Shown piece after piece: positions 31,737-43,242 of a stretch of DNA of 64,000 nucleotides. Source of the DNA: Prionace glauca (taxonomy: Eukaryota > Chordata > Chondrichthyes > Carcharhiniformes > Carcharhinidae); contig CM075760.1 of the NCBI GenBank assembly GCA_037974335.1, forward strand, positions 40,898,603 to 40,962,602, written 5' to 3'. The notes under the pieces are model-generated. The model made no database searches and was not told where the DNA came from. It saw nothing but the letters and a program-made list of their open reading frames with translations. Each line of letters opens with the position of its first letter. The first letter of the stretch is position 1. Position numbers and translations under genes: made by a program.

Positions 31737-31925
31737 ATGCCCCTCGTTGACAACAAGGTGGACCGACACATGTGGATTAAAAGAGACAAAACACGAACAT
31801 GTAATACTACATTTCCAGTGTCGTCCCGAAGCTCTGACCCTTTTTAATACCATCTGCTATAACCCTCCATCCCTGTTTCGCTCATCTAAGTAAACCTTAA
31901 ACGAGTCCAACGTGTCTGCCTCCAC
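31737..31925 (-). repeat. Partial tandem copy of 31042-31260
   Basis: CCCCTCGTTGACAACAAGGT and GGACCGACACATGTGGATTA match CCCCTCGTTAGACAACGAGG and GGACCGACACCCCTGTGGAG. The segment probably arose by local duplication, with the SINE at 31460 between the copies. Confidence 0.65.
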
Positions 31926-33475
31926 CACCAGTTCTGTACAAGTGTAGCATTAGGCGCCAGCTCTTATATTCTATACCCCTCCCTATAAAGGCTAACATAC
32001 CATAAGCTTTCTTCGCAACCTTCTCCACCTGTGTTGCCACCGTCAAAGACTTGTGAACTGGCACTCCCAGGTTCCTCTGCATTTCTATACACTTAATAGG
32101 TCTACCCTTTAACATGTAACTCTCCTCTACATTATTCCTTCCAAACTGCATCACTTCGCATTTATCAAGATTAAATTCCATCTATTTATCTGCCCAATAT
32201 ACCAGCCTATCTATATCCTGCTGTATTGCCAGACACTGCTCCTCACTGCGCGCCAATCCTGCCATCTTTGTGTCACCTGCAAATTTGCTGATCACACCAT
32301 GTACGCCCTCTTCCAAGACATTTATATATGTAACGAATAGAAAAGGTCCCTGTACTGAGCCCTGCGGCACACCACTGGTGACAGACATCCAGCTAGAAAA
32401 GAACCCATCCACCACTACTCTCTGTCTCCTGTTAACTATCCAGTTTTCAATCCATCTAGATACTTGTCCCTGTATCCCATGAGCCTTAACCTTTTCAACC
32501 AGCCTACCATGAGGGACTTTGTCAAACGCCTTACTGAAATCCATATAGGCGACATCAACGGCTTATCCTTCGTCAACCGTTTTTGTCACCTTCTCAAAAA
32601 ATTCTACCAAACTCGTAAGGCAAGACCTCCCCTTAACAAAGCCATGCTGCGTATCCCTAATAAGATTGCAACGGTCCAAATGCTGATACATCCTATCCCT
32701 AAGAATTTATTCCAACAACTTTACTACCACTGTCTATAATTACCAGGGTTATCCCGACTGCCCTTTTTAAACAACTGTACCACATTATCTACCCTCCAGT
32801 CCTCCGGGACCTCACCTGTGTCCAAAGAAGAGACAAAGATGTGCGTCAGAGGCCTAGCAATTTCATCTCTCACCTCCCTAAGCAGCCTGGGATAAATGCC
32901 ATCAGGCCCCGGAGTTTTATCAGTTTTTATGCTGCCTAAAAACCCTAACACTTCTTCTCTCGTAATGGATATTTCCTTCAACTGGTCTGCAGCTCCCTCT
33001 AAGACAGTACAAGACACCAAGCCCCACTCCTTCGTGAATACTGACGCAAAGTATTCATTCAGGGTCTCCCCCATTCCTTCAGACTCTATGCACAGTTCCC
33101 CTCCTTTGTCCCTAAGAGGACCGAATTTCCCTCTAACCATCCTTTTGTTCCTGATATAAGAGTAAAATGCCTTTGGATTTCCCTTAATCCTATCCGTCAA
33201 AGCCATTTTATGCCCCCTTTTCGCCCTTCTAACTCCCCTTTTGACCTCCCTCCTGCTCTCTCTATATTCCTCCAGTGTTCTCTCCGTTCCCAGTTGCTTA
33301 GACCTAACATATGCCTCCCTCTCCTTCCTGACCAAGTCCTCAATATCCCCTGTAATCCACAGCTCTCTAATCCTACCTTTCCCATCCTTCCTCTTTACCG
33401 GCACATGTCTTTCCTGCAACCTTTTCAGTTTTCCCTTGAAAGCCTCCCACTTGCCGACCGTGGACATGTGTTTAC
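31926..33475 (-). mobile_element. CR1-like LINE ORF2, central reverse transcriptase
   Basis: The minus strand carries three long open pieces in order. The first, 247 residues, covers the linker and RT start (KTDKTPGPDGIYPRLLREVR, EDWRVDNVVQLFKKGSRDNP, GNYR). The second, 120 residues, has DFSKAFDKVPHG, VTSGVPQGSVQGPFLF and the catalytic region as KFAGDTKMAG, so the usual FADD is FAGD. The third, 94 residues, has FNLDKCEVMQFGRNNVEESY. The order fits CR1 ORF2; the frame changes and the altered catalytic box show it is inactive. The 5' end (endonuclease) is absent. Confidence 0.93.
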
Positions 33476-33869
33476 TGTGATTCTAACTTTTCTATTGGAA
33501 ATGGAAGGATGCTGGTTTTAATTGTGATGTTGATTTGTAAACTATATGACATTTATCAGACAACACACAAAGACGCACACCCACATATTCTGTCGTTCCC
33601 ATTCTTCCCCAGAAATTGTTTCCCTTTCACACACACACACACATTTTCTTTCAACTTAAAACTACATCTTGGATTCCTGGGAGTCTTCAGAGACCCAACT
33701 AAATTTCAGATGGAATGAGGAACATTTTCCCCAGCGCCATGTTTGCTGAGCTGGACATTAAAGGTCCCGTGGTCTCCAACAGCTCCCTGGGCAACATCCC
33801 TCCTTTTAACCAAAATCAACAAAAATACATTCCCATGGATTGAGCCATTTTCATCTGATGCTGCCCTGG
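33476..33869. other. No gene recognised
   Basis: Contains a short (CA)n run near 33630 and no coding or RNA feature. Confidence 0.4.
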
Positions 33870-34700
33870 CAACATCGGGACATAGCCACAGGAGTAGGCC
33901 ACTCAGCCCCTCGATCTGGCCCCACCATTTAATAAGATCATGGCTGATCTGTGGCTGAATCCATTTTGGCTTCGCTAAGTCCATATCTCTTGAAACACCT
34001 GTTCAATTAAAGAAGACCTCAGACTTATATCTAACAATTGTACCAGCTCCCACCGGCAATTGCCAAAGAGAGTTCCAATCATTCACCTCTCTCGACATGT
34101 ACTAATGTTTTCTATCAACTCTCCTGAAAGGCCTTTCCCTATTTTTTTCAACTATGGCCTTTTAACCTCGAACCTTCAACTAATGGAAACAATCCTTCCC
34201 TGCAGGTATTTCATAGGTTTCTATCAGAACAGCCCTCAACCTTCTGAATTTGAGAGAAAAATGTCTAAATTCGTCTGATCTCTCCTCGCAACTTGCGTTG
34301 AACTCCGTCCAGAGTCAACATTTTTCCAAAGATATGTTGCCCATACTTGCTCACAGTGCTCTAATTGGGGTGGAACAAGGATTGTGCACAATTGGACACA
34401 ACATCTGCCCCCGTATCCCCCAGTCCTTTGGATATGGAGGGAGGTATTCCATTGGTCTTAATGATTATTTTCTGCAGCAGATCGTAACATTTTAAGAAAC
34501 TATGTGCCGAACCCGAAATCCTATTTGGCATCCACTAAATTTAGCGTTGTCCCATCTAAAAATTATATCACAATCGATCATTTGGATATTTGACTTTTTG
34601 TCCCATTATCTAAGCCCTTAATGAATATTGTAAATAATTGAGGCCCCAGACAGATTCCTGCCGTACACCACTTAATCTGCATAATTCAGTAACGGACAGG
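33870..34700 (-). mobile_element. Old LINE copy (CR1-like), reversed
   Basis: The plus strand reads CACAGGAGTAGGCCACTCAG, AATAAGATCATGGCTGATCT, later TTCTATCAGAACAGCCCTCA and CCAGACAGATTCCTGCCGTA, the reversed order of a CR1-like 3' end. Heavily decayed. Confidence 0.65.
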
Positions 34701-35169
34701 TATAATTCATTGCACCATAAATTTTGGCACTTTGCAGAAGGGGATGTGATATGACATTAATGGATGTGAATTCTTGTTCCATTGATACCATACATCATAC
34801 CTGACAATGATATTTTCACACTAACTGTAATTACAAAGTTTTGCCAGCAGATGGAAATAAATCTTGGTGGGTTACATTACATGAAGTGTGTACTGCCGCA
34901 ATACACTGGACCCTGCATCTGTTCATTTTGAATTGGCCTCCATATGTATATATGTTAGAATGGACCCCGTCCATGATTATAATATATTATAACATATAGC
35001 ACGCTGTTTAAACTGGTATTGCACCAGTACATGTCAATGTATACATCACACAATCACCTTGATCTGAATTTTTCCAGGTAGGATCTAACTTTGGAGTTCT
35101 ACCACATACAGTTCTGAATGGTGGTGGACATTAAAGCAATTAACCGCAGCAGGAGCCTCAAATAAAACC

Positions 35170-35440
35170 GCAATTCTTAATGATGTGGGAATCCAGCAAA
35201 TGGAGAAGAACAAAACTGAAACAATTGCTACAATCTTCCGCCAGAAGTGCCGAGAGGATTTTCCATCTCGGCCTCCTCCTGAGGTCCCCAGCATCACAGA
35301 TGCCAGTTTCCAAGCAGCTCAATGCCTTTCACAGGATAAGATTGGAACAGGAGTAAGCCATTCGAGCCCGGGAGCCCGCTCCACCATGCAATATGATCAT
35401 GATTGATCTGTGGCCTAACCCTGTGCTGAAGAGGTTGGAC
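35170..35440. repeat. Fragmentary dispersed repeat
   Basis: ATCTTCCGCCAGAAGTGCCG, CATCTCGGCCTCCTCCTGAG and GTCCCCAGCATCACAGATGC resemble a shark dispersed repeat; after it a CR1-type tail is visible (GAACAGGAGTAAGCCATTCG, ATGATCATGATTGATCTGTG). Confidence 0.5.
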
Positions 35441-35469
35441 ACTGCAAGGATTATTGGTCCTGACAATAT

Positions 35470-36205
35470 TTCAGCAATAATAATGATGATTTGTGCTCTG
35501 GAGCGAGCTGCGCCCCGGCCAATCTATTAAAGTATAGCTACATCACTATCACATGCCCAACAGTGTGGAAAATTAGCAGGCATGCTCTATCGCAAAAGGA
35601 AGGGCAAATACATCCCGGCCAATTATCGCCCAATGCGATCTCACTCGATCAAAATAATAGAAAGTATCGAGGATCAACAGATCAGTAATAATAATAATAA
35701 TAATCTACTCAATGAAGCTCAGTCTGGGTTCCACTAGGAGCACTCGGTTCCAGAAATCATTTAAACTTAGTCCAAATATAGTGGAAATAGCTGTTTTAAT
35801 GAGGTGAGTGTGCCCACCCTCCACATCAACACAACACTTGACCGATGATGGCATCATGAACCCTGAGCCAATCTGCAGTCAATGGGGATCCGGGGGTAAA
35901 CATTCCACTGGCTTCAGTCACACCGAGTACAGAGTAAGGTGGTTGGGGCTGTTGAAAGCCAATCAGCTCAGTCCCAGGGTATTGCTGCAGGAACTCCTCA
36001 GGATAGTGTGGCCTAATCTTCACCCTTCATTAGAAGGTCAGAAGTGGGATGTTCACTAATGATTGCACACTGTTCAGCACATTCGCGACTCCTCAGATAC
36101 TGGAGCAGTCCGCGTCCATATGCAGCAAGACTTAGTACACATTCAGGCTTTGGTTGAGGAGGGGAGAGTAACATTCACGTCACACATTGTCAGACAATGA
36201 CCTTC
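35470..36205 (+). mobile_element. Non-LTR LINE, RT fragments
   Basis: Translation pieces include PANYRP (CCGGCCAATTATCGCCC), LLNEAQSGFH, and later TTGACCGATGATGGCATCAT with ATTGCTGCAGGAACTCCTCA (VLLQELLRI frame) and GCAGTCCGCGTCCATATGC. The order matches the RT-to-C-terminal part of the LINE seen at 28391-29365. An (AAT)n run lies at about 35687-35704. Many frame changes. Confidence 0.75.
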
Positions 36206-36450
36206 TTCAAGGAAGAGAGATTCCTGGCATGGGTCACTGTCTGTACAGAGTCTGCACGTTCTCCCCGTGTCTATACGGGTTTCTTCCGGGTGTTCCACTT
36301 TCCTCCCATAGTCCAAAAGACGCCCTGGTTAGGGTGCATTGGGCCGTGCTAAATTCTCCCTCAGTGTAACCCGAACAGATGCTGGAATGTGGCGACTCGG
36401 GAATTTTCACAGTAACTTCATTGCAGTGTTAACACAAAGTTATTTGTGAC
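36206..36450 (+). mobile_element. tRNA-derived SINE
   Basis: TGCACGTTCTCCCCGTGTCT, TTCCTCCCATAGTCCAAAAG, then a tail TTTTCACAGTAACTTCATTG and CAGTGTTAACACAAAGTTA. The same tail occurs alone at 37505-37580. Confidence 0.75.
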
Positions 36451-36454
36451 GAAT

Positions 36455-37450
36455 GAACACATTTAACATTTGGGACCCTGCGGTACCCCACTGTTAGCTG
36501 ACCGTCACTCGGAAGAACACCTATTTATTTCCACTCTCTGTTTCTTATATGTCAATGAATTCTATACCGAGGCCAACATATCACTCCCCATCTCCCCAAT
36601 GAAAGGTAGCTTTCATTGGGCTACCAATATTTTATGAAGAGCCTTCTGAAAGTGCAAATACACCACGTAAACTGGTTGCATCCCTCCCCCTCCCTACCCG
36701 AAAGAACCCCCCCCCCCTCCCTTCCCCACCTATGATTTACACTCTTAAAAAATGCAAGTTGGTTTGTTAAGATAAACATGTCTTTCTCAAGCCCATACTG
36801 GTTTCATCAAACTCCGTCCATGCTTTCCAAATATTTTCCTATCATGGATTTGATAACAATCTCTAACTGATGCTGAAATCAGTCTGTAATTTATCAGTTT
36901 TATTCTCTCTTTCTCTGTATATATCGGGGTTACATTACCTGTAGGAACTGTTTCGGCCTGTATAGAATTTTAGAAGATGGGCAGCAATGTATCTAACATT
37001 TCTTGGCCTATTTCCTTCCATATTCTGGGATTACCAGGCCCGAATGACCAACCAGAATTTCACCCTATTATTTTCCCCAGAATGCTTTTACTAATACTGG
37101 TTTCCCTCAATACCGTCTTACAACTACCCCCTTGGTTCCCGAACATTTCTGGGATGATACTTGTGTGAAGGTAATGTCAGACTTAGTGTTCTATTCATTC
37201 AATATTTCTTTATTCCCCAATATACATTCCCTGGATTCGGGCTCTAAGGGATTTACATTTAACTTAACCAATCCTTCTCTCTTCAGATATTGATATAAAC
37301 GGTTATAATTAATTTTTATGTTCCCTGCAATTTTACTTCCATTTTCTATTTCCCCCTCGATTATTTGGACTTTTTTTTGTTGAATTTTAAAAATCTCTGA
37401 AAACTCAGGCTTGTTTCTTCTTCTGGTAATTTTATGTAGCTTTTAACTAA
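36455..37450 (-). mobile_element. Old LINE copy (CR1-like), reversed
   Basis: The plus strand carries CCCTGCGGTACCCCACTGTT, GCCCATACTGGTTTCATCAA, ATTACCAGGCCCGAATGACC and CCCTTGGTTCCCGAACATTT, reversed RT-region sequence of a CR1-like LINE. The minus-strand frame is broken throughout. Confidence 0.7.
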
Positions 37451-37580
37451 GAAGTAATATTTCCTCCCCTGAAAGACATCCGAGAAAAAGATGAGCTTTG
37501 ACCATATATGATTTTCACGGTAACTTCATTACAGTGTGAATGTAAACCCATTTGTGACGAAGAAATAAACTTCAAACCTT

Positions 37581-38890
37581 TAAATACACACGATGTCTTT
37601 ATCAATAAACTGAGCTGAAATTCCTCAGCTGCCAGGGTGGAACTGGAACTCCTGTCCCAAGCTTCTGGAATAATAGCTTAATAATGATATTGCTACACTA
37701 CCCCCGAGACTGAAATATCATCACATTTATTAATGGAATAATTGAACATTCAGGACTGGGTCACAGGTTGGATCGTGAGGTATCTTGTGCGAATTGAACA
37801 CATTTCAGTTTGACTCAGAAATTATGTTGTTTCCATTCTTAACTGATCACAGTTTGTGTTTTGGCATGATGACTTTTAACTCAGTGCGCCTAAATTCTGA
37901 GATCAATGTCCAATATTACACTATACATTTATAACACGAATACATTCCAAATGAATTTATGCTACATTCGGTTATTTCTCCCGTTATGTACACTGAGCCA
38001 TCTCTCTTTTTATGCTACATTAGTTCCTCTCTATTCGTACTCAAGTAGATCACTGATCTGATCCTATTACATCTGATCCCATCTCTGTTTATATTACACA
38101 GGATTTGCATATTTACATCCATCTCTGTTAATTCAACATATGACCATGTATATTTTGCCTGGCATTTAACTGTCAGAAGGAAGTCTTCTCCTGGCCTTGA
38201 ATCTTATTCTGACAGAATGACAGTGATTCATGGGAATCCATGTAAAAGTTCCATCAATTCATGAAATGACAAGGGGGGACAGGTGAGGTAGAGAAGGTCA
38301 TATCGGGCTTGACGTTAATCGTGTATAAGCTGCACTATCAGAACAACTGAACACTTGGTTTGGTTCCCTCAGAACTGAACAGTTTATGGGAGATTTAGTA
38401 CAGACGCTCAAAGTGATGAATGGGAATGTTTTACTCATTAGAAAGAGACTGTAAGCCACTGGCAAGAGGGCAGTGTACAGAAAATTGATTGCAACACACT
38501 AGGATATGTCTCTTTATGCACTGAATGTGACTCAAATGATTCATTATTCCAACAGATCTTATATTTGTTTACATTGCATAAAATGCCGCTTTATTTATTA
38601 CTCCTATTTGTGTTGTACCAGAGCCAGTCTTTAATTATATGACAGTAGGCCTTGTCTGTTTTTACACTACATTCGGTTATTTCTCTCGTTATGCCACTCT
38701 CGGCCATCTCTCTATTTATGCTGCATTAGATCCTTTCAATTAATTCGACAGGAGACCACGGATCTGTTCATATTTCATCAGATCTCATCTCTTTTTTATG
38801 TTACAGGGGATTTGTCTCTTTGAATGACGCCAACATCTGTCTCTGTTCATCTAACATACGACCTTGAACATGTTGCCTGCCGAGATATTA
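37581..38890. repeat. AT-rich region with degenerate CTCTGTTTATATTACA repeats
   Basis: Blocks such as CATCTCTGTTTATATTACAC, ATCTCTCTTTTTATGCTACA and TCTCTATTTATGCTGCATTA recur at irregular 35-75-base spacing (37985-38160 and 38570-38890). A worn LINE-like tail lies at 38350-38460. No gene. Confidence 0.6.
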
Positions 38891-39677
38891 TCAATTCCGA
38901 TATAATATGGGTGTGCCTGTCTGACACTAATCATTCTTGATTGGAGCAGTAATTTTAATTTTTACTAATTTCGATAAGTAGCTGCGAGAAATATCTAATT
39001 GCTCTGTTATTGTGTGAGTAATATTCCGTTTGAACAATTTCTCAGTGATTCACTGGTATTCGGGGACAGGTCAATATCTGAATAATCGTACAGTGCTCAT
39101 TACAATATCTTCAAACAACCACCGTTGTGATAAATTTTATTAGTTGAATATTGCACTGCACTGTGTCAATTTGACACAGACTTTCGAGATAAAGATTGAC
39201 CTGTCTTATTTATAGGGCTCAACAGATACACTGACAGAGTGAGACAGAACTCTGTAGTCGCAATATCGCCAGATGGCCTCCCACAGGCTAAATATCTATC
39301 CACTCATTAATTACTCATCTGTTTCAGAGATAAATAAAACGAAATCGCTGCAGAACGAGTGTTGACAGTTAGGTTATGTTTGAATATATATATATGTATA
39401 TTCTGTAATTTGTATTGTTACCTTCGAAACAATTTTTCACTTTCGGATGTCTTCATCTGCCTATGCCTAAGCTTTGTAATTCCCTCCCTAAATCTCCTTA
39501 TTTCACTTTCCTCGTCTAAGTCAATCCATAAAACTGTCCCTGTATTGGCCATCCTTTCAGTCACCTGTTCAAATATCTCGTTGGTCAAAAGCAAGATGCT
39601 GTGGGTGCCCGAGATCCGAACAGAAAATGCTAGAAACACTCAATGGTTCATTCTTCATCAGTGGAATGGTTTACGGC

Positions 39678-39708
<31 letters not shown>

Positions 39709-40339
39709 CTCTCTCTCTCCCCTCCGCCTCTGCCCCTGCCTCTCTCTCTCTCTCTCTCTCTCTCGCACATACATTTGTTGTAGACATGTACAGCAAGACA
39801 CTGGGCCTTGTGTCTTTATTTACTGCATGCGACTCATTTGAATCATCATTGCAATAGACCTTATATTTGTTTATATTACATGACACACCATTCCATTTAT
39901 TATTGTATGATGACAAGCCGTGATAATTGCTACAAATCATCATTTCTGAGTTTTTGTTCAGCTAAGAGGCCATTTCTGTTACATTGGGCTCCATCTCAGA
40001 TATGATTGTGTCAGGCTCTGTGTCATGCACTACTGAACACATCCGTGCCTTACTTTGTATTATATTAGACACTAATAATAAAGCCAACACTGTCTCAGTA
40101 ACTGGTTTTCTATGAAATGCGTTTGACAGATGGAAAAAAAGGAGATGAAAAGACGGAAATTAGCTTTAAAAATGTAATGGGGTTCGAAGAATGTGTTTTG
40201 TCTTGTTAATAACTACTGGGTGTTGTTCATCATATTTAATTGCTCTCGCATTTCCTGGAATATTTTATTGAAAGTTTGGGATGAAACTTGTAACATCATC
40301 TTGTTCAAAAGTGATTGAGGAACAGAATGAATGTATGTC
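38891..40339. other. Intergenic; simple (TC)n and no gene
   Basis: A (TC)n/CTCTCCC run occupies 39678-39768. Open frames on both strands across it are low-complexity artefacts. AT-rich otherwise. Confidence 0.5.
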
Positions 40340-40545
40340 ACATTGCACTGCAAATGGACACTAAAGGACAATTCAACATGGCCACTCCAACTAACCTGTA
40401 CATCTTTGGACTGTAGGAAGAAAGCAGTAAACCTGGAGGAACTCCACGCACATACGGGGTGAATGTGTAAACACCACACAGTTACACAAGGCTTAAGTGG
40501 AACCTGTGTCCCTCACAGTGTGAGGTACCAGTGCTTACCACTATG
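40340..40545 (-). mobile_element. tRNA-derived SINE, reversed
   Basis: The plus strand reads GGACAATTCAACATGGCCAC, TGTACATCTTTGGACTGTAG, GGAACTCCACGCACATACGG, then the head CCTCACAGTGTGAGGTACCA. Confidence 0.75.
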
Positions 40546-41679
40546 TAAATAATTGTTATTAATTTTAGCATGATATTGTAATTTATTCAGTATTTATTGT
40601 ACATTCTGTGTCTCAGTCAATAAATAAAGTTAATGAATGCCCCTGGACGCTCATGAATGTGATGTACAGCTGGTCATTCCGCAACCAAGGCAATGCATCT
40701 TTCAAATGATTCACTGCACTTCTCTCTTTCTCTGTCTCAGACTGAACCTAAATCAGATAACCTCTCTCCTCTCTCTCAGTCTCCATTAACTCACACAGGT
40801 TCCCAGGAGACGGATCTGACTCCGAGACTATTTCTTTCTTCTTCCTTAAGGCACCTTGTGACTGAAAAAATAAAGCACAAAAATCTCAGCAGAGGTAAAT
40901 TCATTGTAGGAACTTAACCATTTCACTCAATTAACCTCTCTCCTCTATTTCTCACACACAACACCCAGCACACTTAAACTTTCTATTTCGGAATGTCTCT
41001 GTGGATAAAAAATGTTGCTTTAATTTTCCCTCTTTTCCCTCAATGGTAACCCTCAGTCCATCTTCCCTTCAATTAATCTGTTTAAACCCCAAATATGGCC
41101 ATTTTCTTGATTCATTAATATGGGAATGGGGGTGACTGTAATGCTGAGACCGGCAGCAATCTGTGTGACTGTTCTTGATGCTTTCAGAGTGAGCTCACCC
41201 TCACAGGCAGGAAGACTGTTCACGGTGATAACATCAAACTGGCCCCGGTTGTTTCATTCTCAGGTAACACAACTTCCTGTTTCTCTGCTGCCGGTTCCAA
41301 ACCGCACATCTCCCTTCCGAGCAGAAAATAAATCCAGAGACCACAATCTGGTGAGAACATCTGTCAGTGCGGCTTATATCTGCCCACAGAGTCAGGGCAG
41401 AGTCAGACAGGTCACATTGTGGTGACATTTACAAATGAGTCTGGTGTGATCTGGTTAAAGTTTCCATTCCCGGACATAACTGGATGGTCAGTGGATCAAT
41501 CACTGAACTCCCCCGGGATCTGTGAAGGGAGGGAATGATAGCTGTTATCTTTCATTGTTTGATCATTTTCTCTCCATCTGCTATTTATTTTTGTTCCTCA
41601 GCTTTTATCTGTCAGCCCCCCTCCGGTTTGCTTTCTCCTAACTCTCCCGCTGTCTCTATCTCCTTGCCAGTCTTTTCAA
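40546..41679. other. Intergenic; no recognised gene
   Basis: Pyrimidine-rich patches (CTCTCTCCTCTCTCTCAGTC). The region 41120-41440 has a moderately long open frame on each strand but no domain I recognise and no clear splice pattern. Confidence 0.4.
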
Positions 41680-41965
41680 CACATTTATTAGTGTTCGTAA
41701 TCATGAAGTTGTGATTGGGTTAATTAAAGAGAGAATCTTTCAACTGGGGGACGGTCAGCAACCAATGGGCACAAAGTTATTTTATTGAGCAGCGAGACAG
41801 AAAGATAAGTGTTTACTTTTACACCAGAGTTGTGATGAACTGGAATGAACAGCTTGGAAGGGTGATGGAATTAGATTTCACAGAAACTTTGGAAAATAAA
41901 TTCGATATCTCCTTCATGGGATGAACTTTTGAAGGATTCTCGAGAATGGGAGCATTTTAAGGTTC
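41680..41965 (+). mobile_element. LINE 3'-region fragment
   Basis: AGAGAGAATCTTTCAACTGG, ACACCAGAGTTGTGATGAAC, TGGAATGAACAGCTTGGAAG and GTGATGGAATTAGATTTCAC follow the order of the C-terminal end of a CR1/L2-type LINE. Confidence 0.6.
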
Positions 41966-42079
41966 ATCTATATCAGTGTCCCAGCATCCTTTTTGTGTCT
42001 CTCCCTGTCCTTCATTAAAACGGAATTAAATGGAATATTTATACAACTGTCGTCTTGTGCTAATCTTATCTTTTGACAG

Positions 42080-42312
42080 AACCTGTGTGTTGTGTGTGTG
42101 TGTCTGTGTGTGTTTGTGTGTGTCTGTGTGTGTTTGTGTGTTGTGTGTGTGTGTTTGTGTTTGTGATTGTGTGTGTGTGTGTGTTTGTGTGTGGGTGTTT
42201 GTGTGTCTGTGTGTGTTTGTGTGTATTGCGTGTGTGTGTCTGTCAGTGAGTGTTTTTGTGTGTGTGTGTTTGTGTGTGTGAGTGTGTGTGTGTTTTTGTG
42301 TGTGTGTAATTG
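42080..42312. repeat. (TG)n microsatellite
   Basis: About 230 bp of TGTGTGTG with TGTTTG interruptions. The Cys/Val frames it makes are not genes. Confidence 0.95.
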
Positions 42313-42660
42313 CCAGGAACCATTCCGAAAGTCCATTCTATTTAAAAAACATCACTTTGAAACAGATTAGCATCGGATCGAACTTTTTTTTAGAAAAAAC
42401 ACAATAATCCTTAACATTTATTGCACTGTTTTTCTCCCTCCGATGAGGGTTTCATACTTAGTTGTTTCAGACCTCACGTGTGCTAATTCTGTCTGTAAAT
42501 GTGAAACTGCTTGTAAAAATGAGAAGGAAGAGATTATTTTCTGTTCCTCCGACAGATTCGCCATCGGTACCTCAGATAACAGAAATGTATGGAGTCCGCC
42601 ATGACTGTCCCACCTTGTGAATACAAGCCTCAGTCAGGTGGAGTCAGTCACTCCTGGATC

Positions 42661-43232
42661 CAGTCATTCACATTGTAATGTTCTAATTCTCAGGTCCCAG
42701 TCTGACTCCGGGCCCAGCTGTCTCTGTTAGTGATACACTGGGGCCAGTCATTCACATTGTAATGTTCTAATTCTCAGGTCCCAGTCTGACTCTGGGCCCA
42801 GCTGTCTCTGTCAGTGATACACTGGGGCCAGTAATTCACATTGTAATGTTCTAATTCTCAGGTCCCAGTCTGACTCCGGGCCCAGCTGTCTCTGTCAGTG
42901 ATACACTGGGGCCAGTCATTCACATTGTAATGTTCTAATTCTCAGGTCCCAGTCTGACTCCGGGCCCAGCTATCTCTGTCAGTGATACACTGGGGCCAGT
43001 CATTCACATTGTAATGTTCTAATTCTCAGGTCCCAGTCTGACTCCGGGCCCAGCTGTCTCTGTCAGTGATACACTGGGGCCAGTCATTCACATTGTAATG
43101 TTCTAATTCTCAGGTCCCAGTCTGACTCCGGGCCCAGCTGTCTCTGTCAGTGATACACTGGGGCCAGTCATTCACATTGTAATGTTCTAATTCTAATTCT
43201 AATTCTAATTCTAATTCTCAGGTTCCAGTCTG
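42661..43232 (+). repeat. 84-bp tandem satellite, about seven units
   Basis: Units begin with CAGTCATTCACATTGTAATG (one has CAGTAATTCA) at 42661, 42745, 42829, 42913, 42997, 43081 and 43165, a strict 84-bp period with few differences. Each carries GGGCCCAGCTGTCTCTGTCA and GTGATACACTGGGGC. The last unit ends in a (TAATTC)n slip. The same unit returns in both orientations at 63699-64000. Confidence 0.95.
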
Positions 43233-43242
43233 AGAATTGAGT

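Noticed and set aside
41120-41440. Overlapping open frames on both strands
   Set aside because: No recognisable domain, no splice pattern, and both strands are equally open; treated as chance.
42030-42281. Cys/Val-rich frame
   Set aside because: Translation of the (TG)n microsatellite.
42661-43232. CRISPR-like regular array
   Set aside because: The period is constant but there are no distinct spacers: the whole 84-bp unit repeats, so it is a tandem satellite in a vertebrate genome.
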